From Diprion similis (taxonomy: Eukaryota; Arthropoda; Insecta; Hymenoptera; Diprionidae): DNA of 64,000 bases. Shown here piece after piece: positions 47,201-60,600 of the stretch. A program made the position numbers and the translations under genes. The notes under the pieces are model-generated. The model made no database searches and was not told where the DNA came from. It saw only the letters and a program-made list of their open reading frames with translations. Each line of letters starts with the position of its first letter. Positions within the stretch are counted from its first letter, which is position 1. The DNA is taken from the NCBI RefSeq assembly GCF_021155765.1, contig NC_060107.1:11580501-11644500 (forward strand). The letters are read 5' to 3'.

Positions 47201-47817
47201 TTGCAAAATTATCATTACAACTATTTCAAAAAATTTTAAATTATTAATTTTGCCTTCAAACGGTCGCCATTCTCGATATTTTATTTTTTTTATCTTCTTC
47301 TTGGAACGGGCTATAGCGACATTCTTACTAATCAAGAAAGCTCGTTGTTATTTTGTTCTGGGTGAATGGGAGCACTGGAATCATGTCAACCACCTCAAAG
47401 GTTTTTGGTCACGACCATATTTAGAGGCCTATATCTTGTTTAATTTTTTTTTTTTTTTTTACAAAAATTCAATACCAAGTTCTTTAAACATCAATGAAAA
47501 TTCTGTGAAAAAACGGATGGACAGAAAATTTTTAGACATTCCGTTATCAGTCTTGATTTTTTCAAATTCTGGCTCCAACGACAATATTTTTTAATTAGAA
47601 AACAACTTTTCTTTTTTCTTTGAACGGGCTCCTCAGATCCAAAGAAATTTCCTTAGGCTTGGTAACGCTGCTACGAAGTACGATCTCCAGCAGTTCACTT
47701 ATCACTCCATCCATCTACCGATGGTGACTTTGCTACCTCCTTCGGTGGGCTGAAAACCAGCTTCATCTATCAGCACCACGTCGATTCTATTACCGCTACA
47801 AGATATTCTACCTGGCA
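41241..47817. other. Intergenic or intronic, no gene recognised
   Basis: A GC-richer, CpG-bearing island at about 41600-42560 could be a promoter. On the minus strand a donor-like CAT|GTAAGTAA lies near 42465, so a minus-strand first exon there is possible but unproven. The rest has short frames only (for example 43235-43465 and 43562-43822), none with a recognisable domain. Confidence 0.35.
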
Positions 47818-48090
47818 ACTTACCCTTAAGTGCGGTCCAATTCCTATTCCTCACTTACAATACTGAAGCGGTTCATTTGATAGTCTATTTAAATCTGTTA
47901 TGTTTCTCGTGATTGTGTAAAAGTTGAAAGCGAGTGCCATCTTTTATAAAGAAATCAAAATCAGCTCTCTGTCTCAACGTCCAGATAATCACTACAGACA
48001 CGACCTATTTATTAGATTGACAACTTTTTGAATGGCCGCTTCAGTATTGTTAGTGAGAAATTGGACTTAGACTGCACTCAAGTGTAAGTG
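47818..48090. repeat. Imperfect inverted repeat (foldback), arms of about 58 bp
   Basis: The left arm 47818-47875 contains AAGTGCGGTCCAATTCC and CACTTACAATACTGAAGCGG. The right arm 48031-48090 is its imperfect reverse complement (GCTTCAGTATTGTTAGTGAG ... AAGTGCGGAC). About 155 bp separates them. This is consistent with a small foldback or MITE-like element. No obvious target-site duplication was found. Confidence 0.5.
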
Positions 48091-51000
48091 CGGACTATAA
48101 ATTCGAGCCAGAGACAAGGCAAAACTGCTGAGCGTCGTGGGTCCTGCCAGGCCTCCTAACGGCCGTTAACTTGCAAGCTCTGACAGAAATGCCACCTATT
48201 TATCGTCCTTTTTTACTAACTCTTCCAGAGGAAGAACCGTTCTAACTTCGCCACTTCTGGTCCAGCTACCCTCTGAACCTAACGCGCTTTCGTGTATCTT
48301 CAAGTATCTTTGTGTACTCACGTACCTCAAGTATCGTTTATTTTCTGATTTGCATGATCCTTTTTGCTATTGTGTATTTAGAATTTACTATTGTGAGATA
48401 TTTTAGTTATAAATTTATTAAGACATGAAACCCATCGGTATGGCGTTTCGTCAGAGCATTCAGCTCTGGGAAACCCATGAACGTTACAAACCGTAAAAGT
48501 GATGACATCATTGTTCAAGAAAGCAGTGCCATTCTCGGTCCAGTTTTTACTCTGCAATATCGTTACGGATAAGAAAAATCGATGTAAATGATGCTCGTTA
48601 TTATCGACCGAGCCGCAAACGATTGACACACGCCCTGTTTTTTGCTATTTACGTAAGCTTCTCGAAGCCGTGCTCAAAGCTATTTCTAGTCTCATATGAC
48701 ATAAATCCAGTGCAAGCGTATGTCATAATTGATATAGGATTTAACTGAAACTTGTCGAATGTCATATTTCATCATGAGAGGGTAGAGTTATGAGATAATA
48801 TTAAAAGATAGTGCGTTGGTATTGCATGCGTTCATGTTTCTTTTTAATGAACTTTGCTAATTAACTTGATAGTTTGCTACAAAATATCGAATTCCTATTT
48901 TTATCGTATTATCTCAGTCTCCAACGCATTGATCATGTTGGATGTAATTTTAAAAGTGGTATTACGAACAGTATTAATATTTTTTTTCTATCCTGTATCG
49001 GTCTGTAATATTTATTGTACAATTTTTTGCATTATTCTTATATTTTATCTTTTTTTTTTTATCTCTTCCCACTCCTTCCGCTACCTTCCGCGACGCAAAT
49101 GACACGTATATCGTGTTCTGTATTACCGACGTTGACGGAGTCGTTACCATGTTCGTTTGTTCAAGGCAGTGCGGATAAAGTCTGCATTATCATCCTCGAA
49201 TGAGTTTCTGTTTTACCTACTGACTCTTTCGTGTTTTTTTTCACACCTCTTTCGCACCACGTTTTCCTCTGGTTGAACGTTTTGTTTGGTCAAGTTAATT
49301 TTGTTGATAAAATTTTGTTTCATTCATTGATATTTTGTGTATTCCGGGTTTTCGTCTCTTTGGCACTTAGTGCCCTGCGTCCAACGTTGATTCAGTATCT
49401 TGCTTCTGCTTATTTTATTTTACTATAAGGGTTTGATAGCGTGAACTTCTATAATTATGCTGCATCCACACGGCGGAAGTTGATTCCAATTTTGGTCGCT
49501 CAAAGTGGCCATGAATCATGATGAATATCAAGTTACCGTTTTCTGGTATTGCTTCGCAAGCTTTTCTATTAGTTTAATGCGAGTGATACTGAAAGTGTGT
49601 AATAGAAAATGCACGATTTGTTTGATTTATTGGCTTTTGGACACGGTTGAATAATTTGTAGATGCATGTTTGGTTCGAAAATCAGGTAAGAGCCACACAT
49701 CACGCTTTAAAAAATGACTCACGTGGATGACCGCAATTTAGAAGCCAATCCTGAAATCTCACATCGCCAATTTCACGCCTCGCGTAGTTACTCGATCCAA
49801 AAATCAGCCTGCAGACTTCCAGACGAAACTACTAACCTCAAATACCAAACGAACCTCGTTATGTGTACTAGAGCCACGTCTGTTTTGCTCCCAATTAAAA
49901 TTCAGACACACGATACGCAGTAAAAACTTGCCTAACCCAATTTGAAAATACTTTTCACCCTTGTGATTCTGATCATGGTAATGGAAACACTCACTCTTAG
50001 CTTGGATATACCTAATTCTATGATTCTGGTAAAAGGTGAAGAAGATATTTAAATATCGAGTTTACTCATGAATTGCTGTGAATGGCCATTTTTTACTTTT
50101 CTTTCTCGTTTAAGGCTACATGGTGACCGCCGCAACGTCACGTTTAAATGATCAATTGAAGTTGTCTGATTACAGAGAATCAGAGTTCATGCTAAATGCT
50201 TATCGTCGACGAAATTCGATAACGTTTTTTTGACGATCCGATCATGTAATTTCAAGTTTAATGCATTACCCTGTGAAGTTTACATTAAAAGAATTCAAAT
50301 GGTGGATCTAATATCGCGAAAAAACAAAAACAGCAAGAAGAAATTGTTTTTTAAATTCTGTATAAATCATTAGCCTGTAACAAGTTTGTATACGAATTGG
50401 CATCGGATTTTCATGATAGATTAGCAGAAAATGCTTTTTTCGTGGAAAAGTACGAATTTCGACCATTTTTTCTTTCATGTGCTATTTTTGTAATAAACAA
50501 ATACATACATTTTTTATTTTCTGTTTATTCTTAGACTTAGAAATACTTCAGAAATCATGTGAAACCAAAAAACTCGACAGTTGTTACGAAAAAGTAGTTT
50601 AATAATTCAAAAGTTGCAAAAAAAAGGCGGGACATTAATCGTTCCGGCGTGAATTAAAGGGTTAACTAATTTATTAAAAAAAGAATGAATGTCCATGACA
50701 AATGACGATTCCTGTTGTTTAAATTCATCGAAAGAAATTTTGACGATTATGCGTTCTGATTAAGAAATAAAAAATCTCATAGCAGAACTGAGTAATTTGA
50801 GTAGATGCGCAAATGGATATGGTTCTTTCGAATTAGGCTGGGTGGCATTTAACGTCATGGCAACTAATTTAGCTTTCTTTTCTCTCGCTCTCTCTCTCTC
50901 AGGCCTTGATTCTTGCTCTGCTTTTTCGGCCTCGGGGTAGGAGGGCTGTACCTCATTCGCGTTTCTAACCCGTTGTTGGAAAGTTAGGCAGGCACGCACG

Positions 51001-54000
51001 CAACCCTCTAACGTTTTGACACTTTTAGACACTTACGGACAGCCGACAGTGAATTAAATTAATTTAAACTTTTCCAGCTTATGAGTTTTTGATGGCGCGG
51101 CGAATTCTCGAATCCACCCTTCACCTCGTTTCTTCGTTTACCGTTCTAACACTTGAATTACGTAATTTATGACTCGCAAGTTTGATATACGAACCTTCGT
51201 CGTATACTCGTAGTCGTACGTATCGTTCATTAATATTTTCACCTTCTTTCTTCCACTGTTTTCGAATCACTTTTTTCTCTAATCTGATTTTGACCCAGCG
51301 GAAGTAGAACTCATTGAAAAGTATTGTATTTTGAAAGTTTTTTGAAACTGGATCACTGTGTTTTGACAATTTTTGTTTCTCTCAATCCAAGACTATTTTG
51401 TCCAACATTTTGTGCGACTGAATCGAATTGTTCAAATTTTGGTACATAAATAAAGGCAAATGCGAGGTATAAATTACGCCTGAAATTTTGACGGATAATA
51501 CAAATGATGCGATGTTGGACGTTGAAGACATTTTTTTTCTCAAACCGCGTGTGATATTTTCCCTTAAGAAAATGTGCGCAGGGCGAGTTCCGACTGATTC
51601 GAAACATTCGTCATGTGTCTGGAAACATATTTTGCGAGCTCCTTTCGTTTGCAGTAACATTAGGCGGATCGAAAACTGTCAGATTTCGATATTTCACCAA
51701 CATTTGCTTTACCTTATATATATTTATGATAAATGATGAGATCATCTTTTTTCACGAGGAATTGAAAAAAAGTTTTTCCCAACAGATAAAATTTTCACAG
51801 TCAGAGAAGTTCGGAATGTAAAAGAATTACATGAAATTCAGCATGTGAATTTCATTAGTGAAATCAAGCTTAAAGAATGATAATTTTTTTTTTTCTTTTT
51901 TTATTCAAAGACTTGGTAGTAATAACGGCAGGATATGTAAATTCATTGCATACGAGGAAAATCCGCGGTTAATAATTATGGAAAAATTTTAAACAACAGT
52001 AAAGTTGAAAACTCTCGCTCTGTGGGGCGATGAATTTTCATCCAATCATGACAGCCGCTATGCAGGGTGGATACGTTTTATTTTAATACTCTGACAAGCG
52101 ACGTTCCCTGAGGGTATTCATGTACGTTCACATCGTGCCCCGTCTGCTTGCTGACGACTGCTAATTGCCATTCTTAATTTTCCATTCTCATAACTCGTCG
52201 CCCGAGGCCTCGAGCTGGAGTACCAATTGCGAATACATTTTTCGCACGTCACGTGCTCCTGAAAAAAAAAAAAAAAAAAAAGACGATAGTCAAATCTCGG
52301 ATTGAAATGTGAATCTCAAGTTCATTGAGTTGAATTTCAATGAAAGAGTCCATCCTTGATGTGAAAAATACAAGATGGATTTAGCTCAGCTCAACCACCC
52401 TCCGGATTTTAACGCAATCGATTTTTTTTTTCTTTTACCAAAAAGTGTACTTTTCCCGATTTCTTTTCAGTTTTCGGTTCCTTTTTCAGATTTTTCAACA
52501 GATATCTCAAAATTGTAAAAAAAAGTTTTGTCGACAAAAATGACGTGATCATTGGAATCGAATTGGAGCCAAATTTACGGGGGAAAAAACTACTTCAAAA
52601 CGAATCAAATGTTCGGGTTGTTTTTGTTAATCTAAGTCTACAATCTCGAAATATGGTGGATAAAAAGTTGTTGGATTTGAATAATTGTCAAACCTTGGCT
52701 GCGGAAATCTCTGACACGGGAACTCAAAAATTTAGAAAAAAAATCGATGGAGCTGCTCCCACATGGATTACAGAATCTCAAAAAAAAAAAAAAAAAAAAC
52801 GAAAGTGATGAGAATTAAGAACCATAATCGAAGTCCCAAACATTAGAAATCTTTCTCATCTTTTCGGCGCCAAAAAATGGCGCGTAAGACATCCTTTACA
52901 CGTCTTTTCGACGACTTTGAGTTTTTTACTGTCTGAAGTAGTAAGGAAAGTTTTGTCAACACGATGCAAAGTCGAATATTTGGTGTAATTTTTTTACCAA
53001 TAGTATGATAACTTCACTGCAAAAATAAAGCACTGAAGTCAGGTGTTATACCGAGCTCCTCACTAAAACAAAAGTTAGTCAAAACGATTATGCTATTTTG
53101 GAAGACACTTCATCGTTATAAAAAATCTGTCTCCGATAACTTTTTTCTGTGATAGGACAGATTCGATTACCTACCGATCGAACACAGTAAGCATGAAGAG
53201 CTGACGGCAGAAATCGGACGAGTTTTCGAAGCAAAAAAAAAGAAGAAAAAAAAAAGAAAAAAGTTCACTCTTCCCAACAATAAAAACGATGAGTTCTTCG
53301 AAAGTTTTGGCTCTCAGGGCTCAGACCTGCATCCGTCAAAAACGGCTGACTCAGGCGTGTGCTTAATCGTCCGTTCGTCGGCTCGTGCAGACAGCTTCGA
53401 ACTTAACCGCGTCGGCAAAACGTCTCAAACGTCACTCAAATTTGACCGTGCGTACGCAGAACGCCTGTTCCTCGGTCCGAGGCATGGATGAGGAGAGGAC
53501 GAGAGTGGAAGAGAGGGACGAAGGGATGGGAAAGGATGAGGGTGGCGCAAATTGAATCTCGCGCAAGACGTGACTGCCCTCCGGGAACGTTGGGGGAGGC
53601 TCGCTGAAAATCAGGACCCGATTTCCGACACAATGGATATGTAATAGTTATACTGTACAGCTTGTTAAGGGGTAATACGACCTTGTAATTTTGTTTTTAC
53701 TATTTTTTTATTCGCTCAGATGCTTTATTAATTATTTCAAACTGACATCCGAAAGTCTGTATGTTAGAGAAAAATTTTTAATGCTCGGAAAAGTCGATTT
53801 TTCTTATTATTTTTGTTCAAAACGAGTTTGAAAATGGGAAGTTCGAGGGAAGTTCGAAGCAGCGCCTTAAGGTCAGCGGGTCCGCATCTTATTCTGCTAT
53901 TCTTGTTCTTTTTCGAATTGTCAAATTTTTTCATGCTGAAGGTACCTATCCCATTTTGTCTCAGGAATTTTATTTTTCTATTCCGCTTCTTTGCTAAATC

Positions 54001-56859
54001 AATAATTTTTTGGATATTCCATTTCGTCCAAGGTATCCCATTTTGCCTCGGTACTATTTCTAACACATTGCTATTTTCATTTTAGTGAAAATTATCGAAT
54101 TTTTTAGGTATCCTTAAGTAACAGAAATCCAAGCAGAATAACGTGGTAATTCTGCCAGTAACATAAAATTTTTTTTTTTTTTCTTTATCCTGCGATCTGC
54201 GAGTTTCGTCCTGAAAATTATACAGCGTGTACAAAAGTACCGACAGTGTTACATTATACTTAAATAAGTTTTGTTCAAGCCAGCAGACAGAAAAACTTTG
54301 GTAAGTCGAAACATCTGAAACGGCAAGAAATAATGGGGAAATGAATGATAAATATTTCAGATCGCGTGCAAAGCAACGCGTTTCGCTTGGAAATAGGTCG
54401 ATCCACCAACTGTCGGTTGGAATCAATATTTCGATACGTCAACTGTGTAACAACGAAGCGGACAGGTCAGTAAGTCTCTTCAATATTAAACCAAACCGAA
54501 CGCAAAGATCGATGCTTACTGACAAGCTAAAATTTCTTCCTAAGAAATCGTTGATGTTTGATTAAACAATATTTTTCAACAATAGTATTTTAAACAGGCT
54601 GCTTAATTTATCGTCAAATTTTAGAAAGAAAATTTTTGTTCGCACGAAATTAACGATACCTAATCAATAAAAATTAAAATTTCACTAAAAGTATTGCAAA
54701 TCTTGTTTTGAACTTTGGATAAAGAATTGGATATGTAATAAAAAAAAAAATTCTATTATTGACCATCAATTTTTGCTGTCGATTCTGGATTGAAATCTTA
54801 AATGATTAAAGACGATGGAAAGAGAAAGTATTTCAAAATGGAAAAATGAAAATATTATTGACGTTATATATTAATTATTGAAGACAAGCCACATTCTGTA
54901 CGAACGAATCTGCATCCGAACTTTTTCTGCTTTACACGGTTAATTCCATGAGAGTCGAAGGGGAGGAGGAGGAGGAGGGAATAATAAAAAGAAGAAAGGG
55001 AATGGCACTGAATATTTTTTGCTCGCAGGGTTGAATTGAATTCTAATTAAAAGACGCGTTGGAATTTCAGCTCGAAGAAGGACAGTGTCTGAACAAATTA
55101 GCGTGGGTAATCCAAAGTAATTAAATCCAGCAGAAAGCGAATTAAGTTGCTGGTCGTGCTGCGACAATTGTGAAAACTAATTAGATCCTTAGTCGCAGCC
55201 TTGGGGCCAGCTAACAAATGGCTAGCGGAAGCTGAGCACAAAGCTGCGAATTGTTCGTATTTTTCCTCCTGTTTCCCGGTCAAAGGTGAACCCTGTAAAT
55301 ATGTCAGGCACCTGCTGATTCATGGATGCGCTGTGCAGAGCAGAACTGTGAAATGCTGAAAAACTGGAAAGCAGCGAAACGAAAATACTTTATCCCTTCG
55401 TCTCGGTTTTCTTGCCGAGGTAAAGGTCGGTGTACCGAAGCATGAATCCCAAGGAGTTACCCATCGGCTTCAGAAATTGCCGACGATGTAATTAGGCTAA
55501 AAGCTATTGCGTAAGCCTATCCGTAATTGCTTTATTTTAAAAGCAGCCCTCAAGCTCTTTATTCATCAATTCGATTTTCATTTTTATTTTTACATTTCGA
55601 ACAAATCCGTCATAGGTATGGAAAAAATATTCTACTTTCCTTTTTTATTTTAGCACGTTTTTCTTTGACAATTTTTTTTTACACTGAAATCAGATATTAT
55701 CTTAAAAATCTTCAAATTCATGTGCACCAAATATCGAAGAGTGAACACAAAAAGAGAACAGAAATTTTCAAGTATCGATCAAGGGTGTATAATCTAATTA
55801 AACATGCTGACGAACACAAATCTAAAGTTTTGATCTAAGGCAATGAAAATGGCATTTTTGATTCTGTGGTCGTTTTTCAGTAATAAAATAATGATGAGGA
55901 ATGTTTTTTTCTTGTTCTTTTTTTTGCTACCCTGCGCTTGAAAGTTCGATTTGAAACCTGTAGAGATTTCATCCCTAGCCATTTCAGCCTGATAACTATT
56001 CATTCATTATTTTCCAGACTGTTGTGCGCCTCTTCAGCATATAATTTAGTTAGAAGTTTTCCCTCGGAATGAGTTTCACGCCGAGTGTTCTCCGTACAAC
56101 TGGGAAGCGACACTTTCGCCCACTTGTGCTTGTAAGCCGGGCGGGGTGAGAATTCCTTCCCATTCCTCAGTCTCGCTTCTGAAATTCGCATCCAAGTCTC
56201 TCTGATTTCTGAGAAACTCAACTCGCGAGACAACAAGTTCCATCGAGTGATAAATCACTTGATAACAAGATCCGTTTACTGCCGGATCGGCATGCTCCCA
56301 TGTTTCCTTAACATCATTGTTAGAAGCAGAAACTTTCTACACTAATTTGATGATCAACGTTTTCCTGATTCCTCGACGAAGAAATTGAGCATTTTCTTTT
56401 CTTTTTTTGTAATCTCAAAAGCGTTTAGTAATTGTCAAGTTTTTGCGATGAATCCAATTACAAGATCAAAATTAGATCAAGCTATCAGGCTTGTTCGGAA
56501 TGTTTAGCGTGGCGGCTTTTGCAAGCAGATGGTCATCGACGAGCCCGACCACGTAAAACTAATATCAACTTTGTATTTAATTAGTGCGTTTAACTACCTA
56601 GTAACCTGGTATAGCTCTCTCGGTTAATTATTGGCCGTTCGGTGTGGGAGTTCTGGCGGTGTTTTTTTTACCCCCACAAAATGAGCCGGTCTTAAACAAA
56701 CTCTTGGTGATTGGAAGTCCGCCTGGGTATCGTGCGTGACCTATTCCCTCTACAGATGCCTTTTGGCGGCTTTTGCTTCCTGCCTTATTCGAAGTTGGAT
56801 TTTTTTCAAGGCATCGTATTTATCCCTTTCAAGCATACATTTTTCCTTGCAGTCAGATT
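48091..56859. other. Intergenic or intronic, no gene recognised
   Basis: Frames up to about 114 codons occur on both strands (for example 53813-54085 and 54082-54426) but overlap each other and have low-complexity, homopolymer-influenced composition. A-tracts at 52262-52281 and 52781-52799. TAATTAG-type motifs cluster at 55177, 55490, 56577 and 56624. Confidence 0.4.
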
Positions 56860-57175
56860 TTTTGAAACTAGGTACGCAAGGTCAGATCTGAGAAATTTTC
56901 AGAATTCAAAATGGAGGATGTAATATGAGCGAATAGAATCAATTTTTATATTTTTAATCTGTCATGTTAGATCCGTAACTTCGAATTTAAAAATTTTGAC
57001 GTCGGATTCGTTTTCAGCAACCCCGAAAATCCTCGAGTAACAAATTTCGAAGCAATCGATTCAATTTTTATATTTTCAGTCCGCCATATTGGATCCGCTA
57101 TTTTGAATTTTGAAATTTTCACGTCAAATTCGTTAATAACGGCCCCAAAAACTCATGATTACAGAGTTCCACTGT
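56860..57175. repeat. Dispersed CCAATATGG repeat family, locus 4 (palindromic arrangement)
   Basis: Shows the repeat in both senses. TTCAGAATTCAAAATGGAGG and its partners run forward; TCCGCCATATTGGATCCGC followed by TTTTGAATTTTGAAATTTTC runs in reverse, twice with variation (near 56970 and 57075). This suggests the unit itself is an inverted repeat. Confidence 0.7.
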
Positions 57176-57365
57176 TCTAGTCCACATACGCTTCACATAA
57201 TAACATTTATTCTGCAAAAACAGTAATTTTAAAAATAACTCTTCCTTTGCACCTGTTTCAGTGGGGTGTGATTTGTAAAACAGTGATCAAACTTCAGAAT
57301 CGTCCACGTATCCTTTAAGTTTTTACGAAACCGATTTTTGATAGACCAAAATTTAGTTTACTTAC

Positions 57366-57369
<4 letters not shown>

Positions 57370-57395
<26 letters not shown>
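57370..57395. repeat. Poly-T tract, 26 bp
   Basis: Homopolymer next to the palindromic repeat locus. Confidence 0.95.
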
Positions 57396-57396
<1 letters not shown>

Positions 57397-57578
57397 GACA
57401 ATCGATTTTTTTTTGATTTCGAACGCTAGATTCTGAAGATTCTATTATTCGGTTGTTCACTAGCTCCTCCAGCAATAATAACTCCTCACCTTCGTTTCAT
57501 TTCACCCCTGGTGATATCCATCCGAGCTAGCATTTTCCGTCTTAACTATTTCGCAAAGTTTGCGAATAAATCGGACGA

Positions 57579-57603
57579 GGGGGGGGGGGGGGGGGGGGGG
57601 GGG
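57579..57603. repeat. Poly-G tract, 25 bp
   Basis: An uninterrupted run of G, together with the following GGGG a good candidate for G-quadruplex or assembly trouble. Confidence 0.95.
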
Positions 57604-60600
57604 TAGGGGATTGTCGTTTCAGGTTGAAAGAATATAAAACTTTCGTCTTTTCTCTTCTCTTCACCCGTACGAATTCCGAGAACGCTGAACTTGCGTATAA
57701 TCTTCTCGTATCTTTTTTCCCTCGAGGCAACTTTATTAGGCGGGAATTTTTTAAGTTTTCATATTCTCGCGCGTAATGCACCCCGTTTTTCTCATACCGG
57801 TAATCCAGAACCTTATTCCTGAATAATTTCGCCAAATCTTGGCACACACCTTCGGGATCTGCCGCTTTCTTATTCCGCTCACTTCGTTTTTCACCCCAAA
57901 AAAAGAAAAAGAAAAGAAGAGAAAAAAAAAAAAAAAAACAACAACAGCCGTAAACTCCGGTTATCTTTATGTATCATTTTTCAAATCTGAAATTCGAGTA
58001 TATTCGATAACAAAGAGCAACGAATTCTCGTGATTTTCCGGAATCGAACGATAAAAAGGTGCGGATTCTTCACCTTTGATACATTCTACTGGTCATACAT
58101 TTGAACTTTTACAATAACATTTGAATTCTGGTCGAATAGCAGAAGCTTTTCAATAAATTGAACACATACGAAGTTGCCGTATTTGAAGAATTTTATTCAC
58201 TTCACGTTGATTCACGATGTCGAGGTCTTTTCATCAAAATAGCAATTAGGTATCACCTTTTTATTTTCGTCATCTTCTTTCAATGATTGATCTTGGACTT
58301 TCAAACTCTAGATTTATTTCTTCGTGATTAAAGTGAAAACTGTAGTTCAGAGATGTTTCATTCGTTTTTTATTCCTAAATTTTGTACGTGACAAAATTCA
58401 ATTATTGAAGTAACTTTTAAGTACACGTAATTATAAGTGTCGAATGAAAATTCGAGGAACAAAGGAATTGCGATTCGAAGAAAATGTTGATCATACTCCT
58501 GACCATACGAAGTTGGAAATAAGATCAGAGCCTTGTTTTCATACCGCTTGATCGATCGATGTCGAGTAGCTTCCATAACTAGCTGTCTCGTTACTTGGCA
58601 GAGTGCTTTTTAACTTTTTCCCACCAGAATTTCTTCCATCAGCTCCTCGACTCGGGTTATTTTATTCCCGTTTCCTTCAAACCGAAGTTATAAGATATAT
58701 AAGCATCTTCGAAGTTGTACATTATGTATGATTTATCGGTAACGAAAGATCAGCAAAAAACGGAAAAAAGAAGCCAGAAACGAAACAAGAAAAAAGTAGA
58801 AGAAAAAAAAGAAAAGCAAATGAAACTTGCACGAAGGTTTATAACTGTTGTAAACTGAAATTAAAGTCGATAAATGAAATATGCCGAGACTCTCGCGTAC
58901 AGTTCGAAAAACTTTTGCTCCACATTTCTTACTTGCATTATATATGTATATAAATTATATATAATATATTTGGACTATTCCATCGGTTCTCCTCACCTAG
59001 CCATCTGGTCTTAGAAAAAAATAAACTATTTCTTTCTGAATTTATTGTAAATTATTCTTCAGAACGACATCGTTACAACATCCAACATGTCACAAAAATT
59101 ATAAAAAACGTTTTGTAGACAGAATGTTGTGTGTTTAAGTTTCACTGAACCAAAATGTACTTTCGTTTTTTTTTTTTTTTTTTTTTCATTGAAATATTGT
59201 TTGACAAAAATGGGTCCAAAATTCTATGTGCATAAAGTTTTCAAAGATATTAAACTTTAAATGATTTTTCAATTATTTTTCAATATCAACATTTTTTTTT
59301 TGCATAATCCAGAACCAACGGCGAGAACGTTACGGCGATACGTCGTCGCCATTTTCATATTTTCCAGGGACGTAACAATCAAAAATATGATTGCTATTGA
59401 AAAATCATTGAAAACTGATTAAATCTCTCGAGTTTTTTTCATCTACAAAAAAAGGTGAAAACTTTTTCGACGCATAATTTTTCGATCCATATTTGTCAAA
59501 CCTTGTGCAGCTCGAAGCTCAGCGTGTTTCATGTGAACTGAGTTGTTTCAGAGTGGTATTCGAAAAGGGGGGATGATCAAATAAATTTCCTCTTTTCTTT
59601 CGTAATTATTTTTTTTCCCACCCTCCTTGCAATTCGCTCGTAATATATTTTGTCGGCTCGATTCGACCAGTTCGCCAGGCTTTGACGGTGTACGTATAAA
59701 CGTCGGTCCCCTTGCAACCCGTCCAGTGATATATAGGGGTCGATACCCCTGGGATGGCTTGAACGCAGGCTGGTATGGCCGAACTTGTTCGTTATACCTA
59801 CAACATACCATTCCATAAGCCACCGATGTACGAAAATTGCCTTTTTAATCTAGATTATTCTGCAAGGGTATACAATACACGCCTACCTGCTCTGTTCGGC
59901 TCCTCTTCGTTTCGTGTACCTTCATTTCGACCTCGTGGTAACAAAAAACTCCGCCTTAATCAACCTTTTTCAACCCTTGTCGTAGCGGCCGTTCGCTATT
60001 CCTGCTAATGTATGATTGCACGCTGAATTTCGTCCCCGCTTGAGTGACTAGAGAAATAAGATAACTTTTACCAAAATCGACAAAAAAAAAACAAAAAATA
60101 AATAAATAACGTTCGTTTATTCTCAATGTTGAATAGAAGTTCGGTTGATTACAACCCTCGACAAAAAAAAAAATATATTTTAAATTTGTGTCTGGGTTGA
60201 GTTGAATGGGGGTGAAAATTCCGAAAGATCAAAAAGTCGACTGATCTGAACCCTAAAATTTTTGAGTTACATGTTTTGAAATAACGAATGATCGGTGTAC
60301 CGAAATTGGGATTTTTCATACATTATTCGGTAGAATAACTGTTTTTCCGAAGGTTTCATTTAACAGAGCGCTCTTTTATTTAGGGAAAAGTATTTTCAGA
60401 AGAGTCTGCATTTTGAATGAAGAAAGTACAGAATGTGAAGGTTATAAAAAATTCAAAGTTCCAAAATTGAGAATCGAGAGCGGCTAATATTCGCAAAAAC
60501 AGTCGAAAAAATAAACAAATTATTTGTCAAAAATCGAAGTTCAAAAGGCGTAAAATTTTGATCCTCAAAATGCAGAAGAACCAAACGTGCTTGTGAATTT

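Noticed and set aside
53813..54426. Overlapping frames of 90-114 codons near 54 kb
   Set aside because: They overlap on opposite strands, have poly-T-driven Phe/Leu or poly-A-driven Lys composition, and no splice context or homologue in the window.
57542..57847. 101-codon minus-strand frame with a poly-Pro run
   Set aside because: The proline run is just the 25-bp poly-G tract read in reverse.
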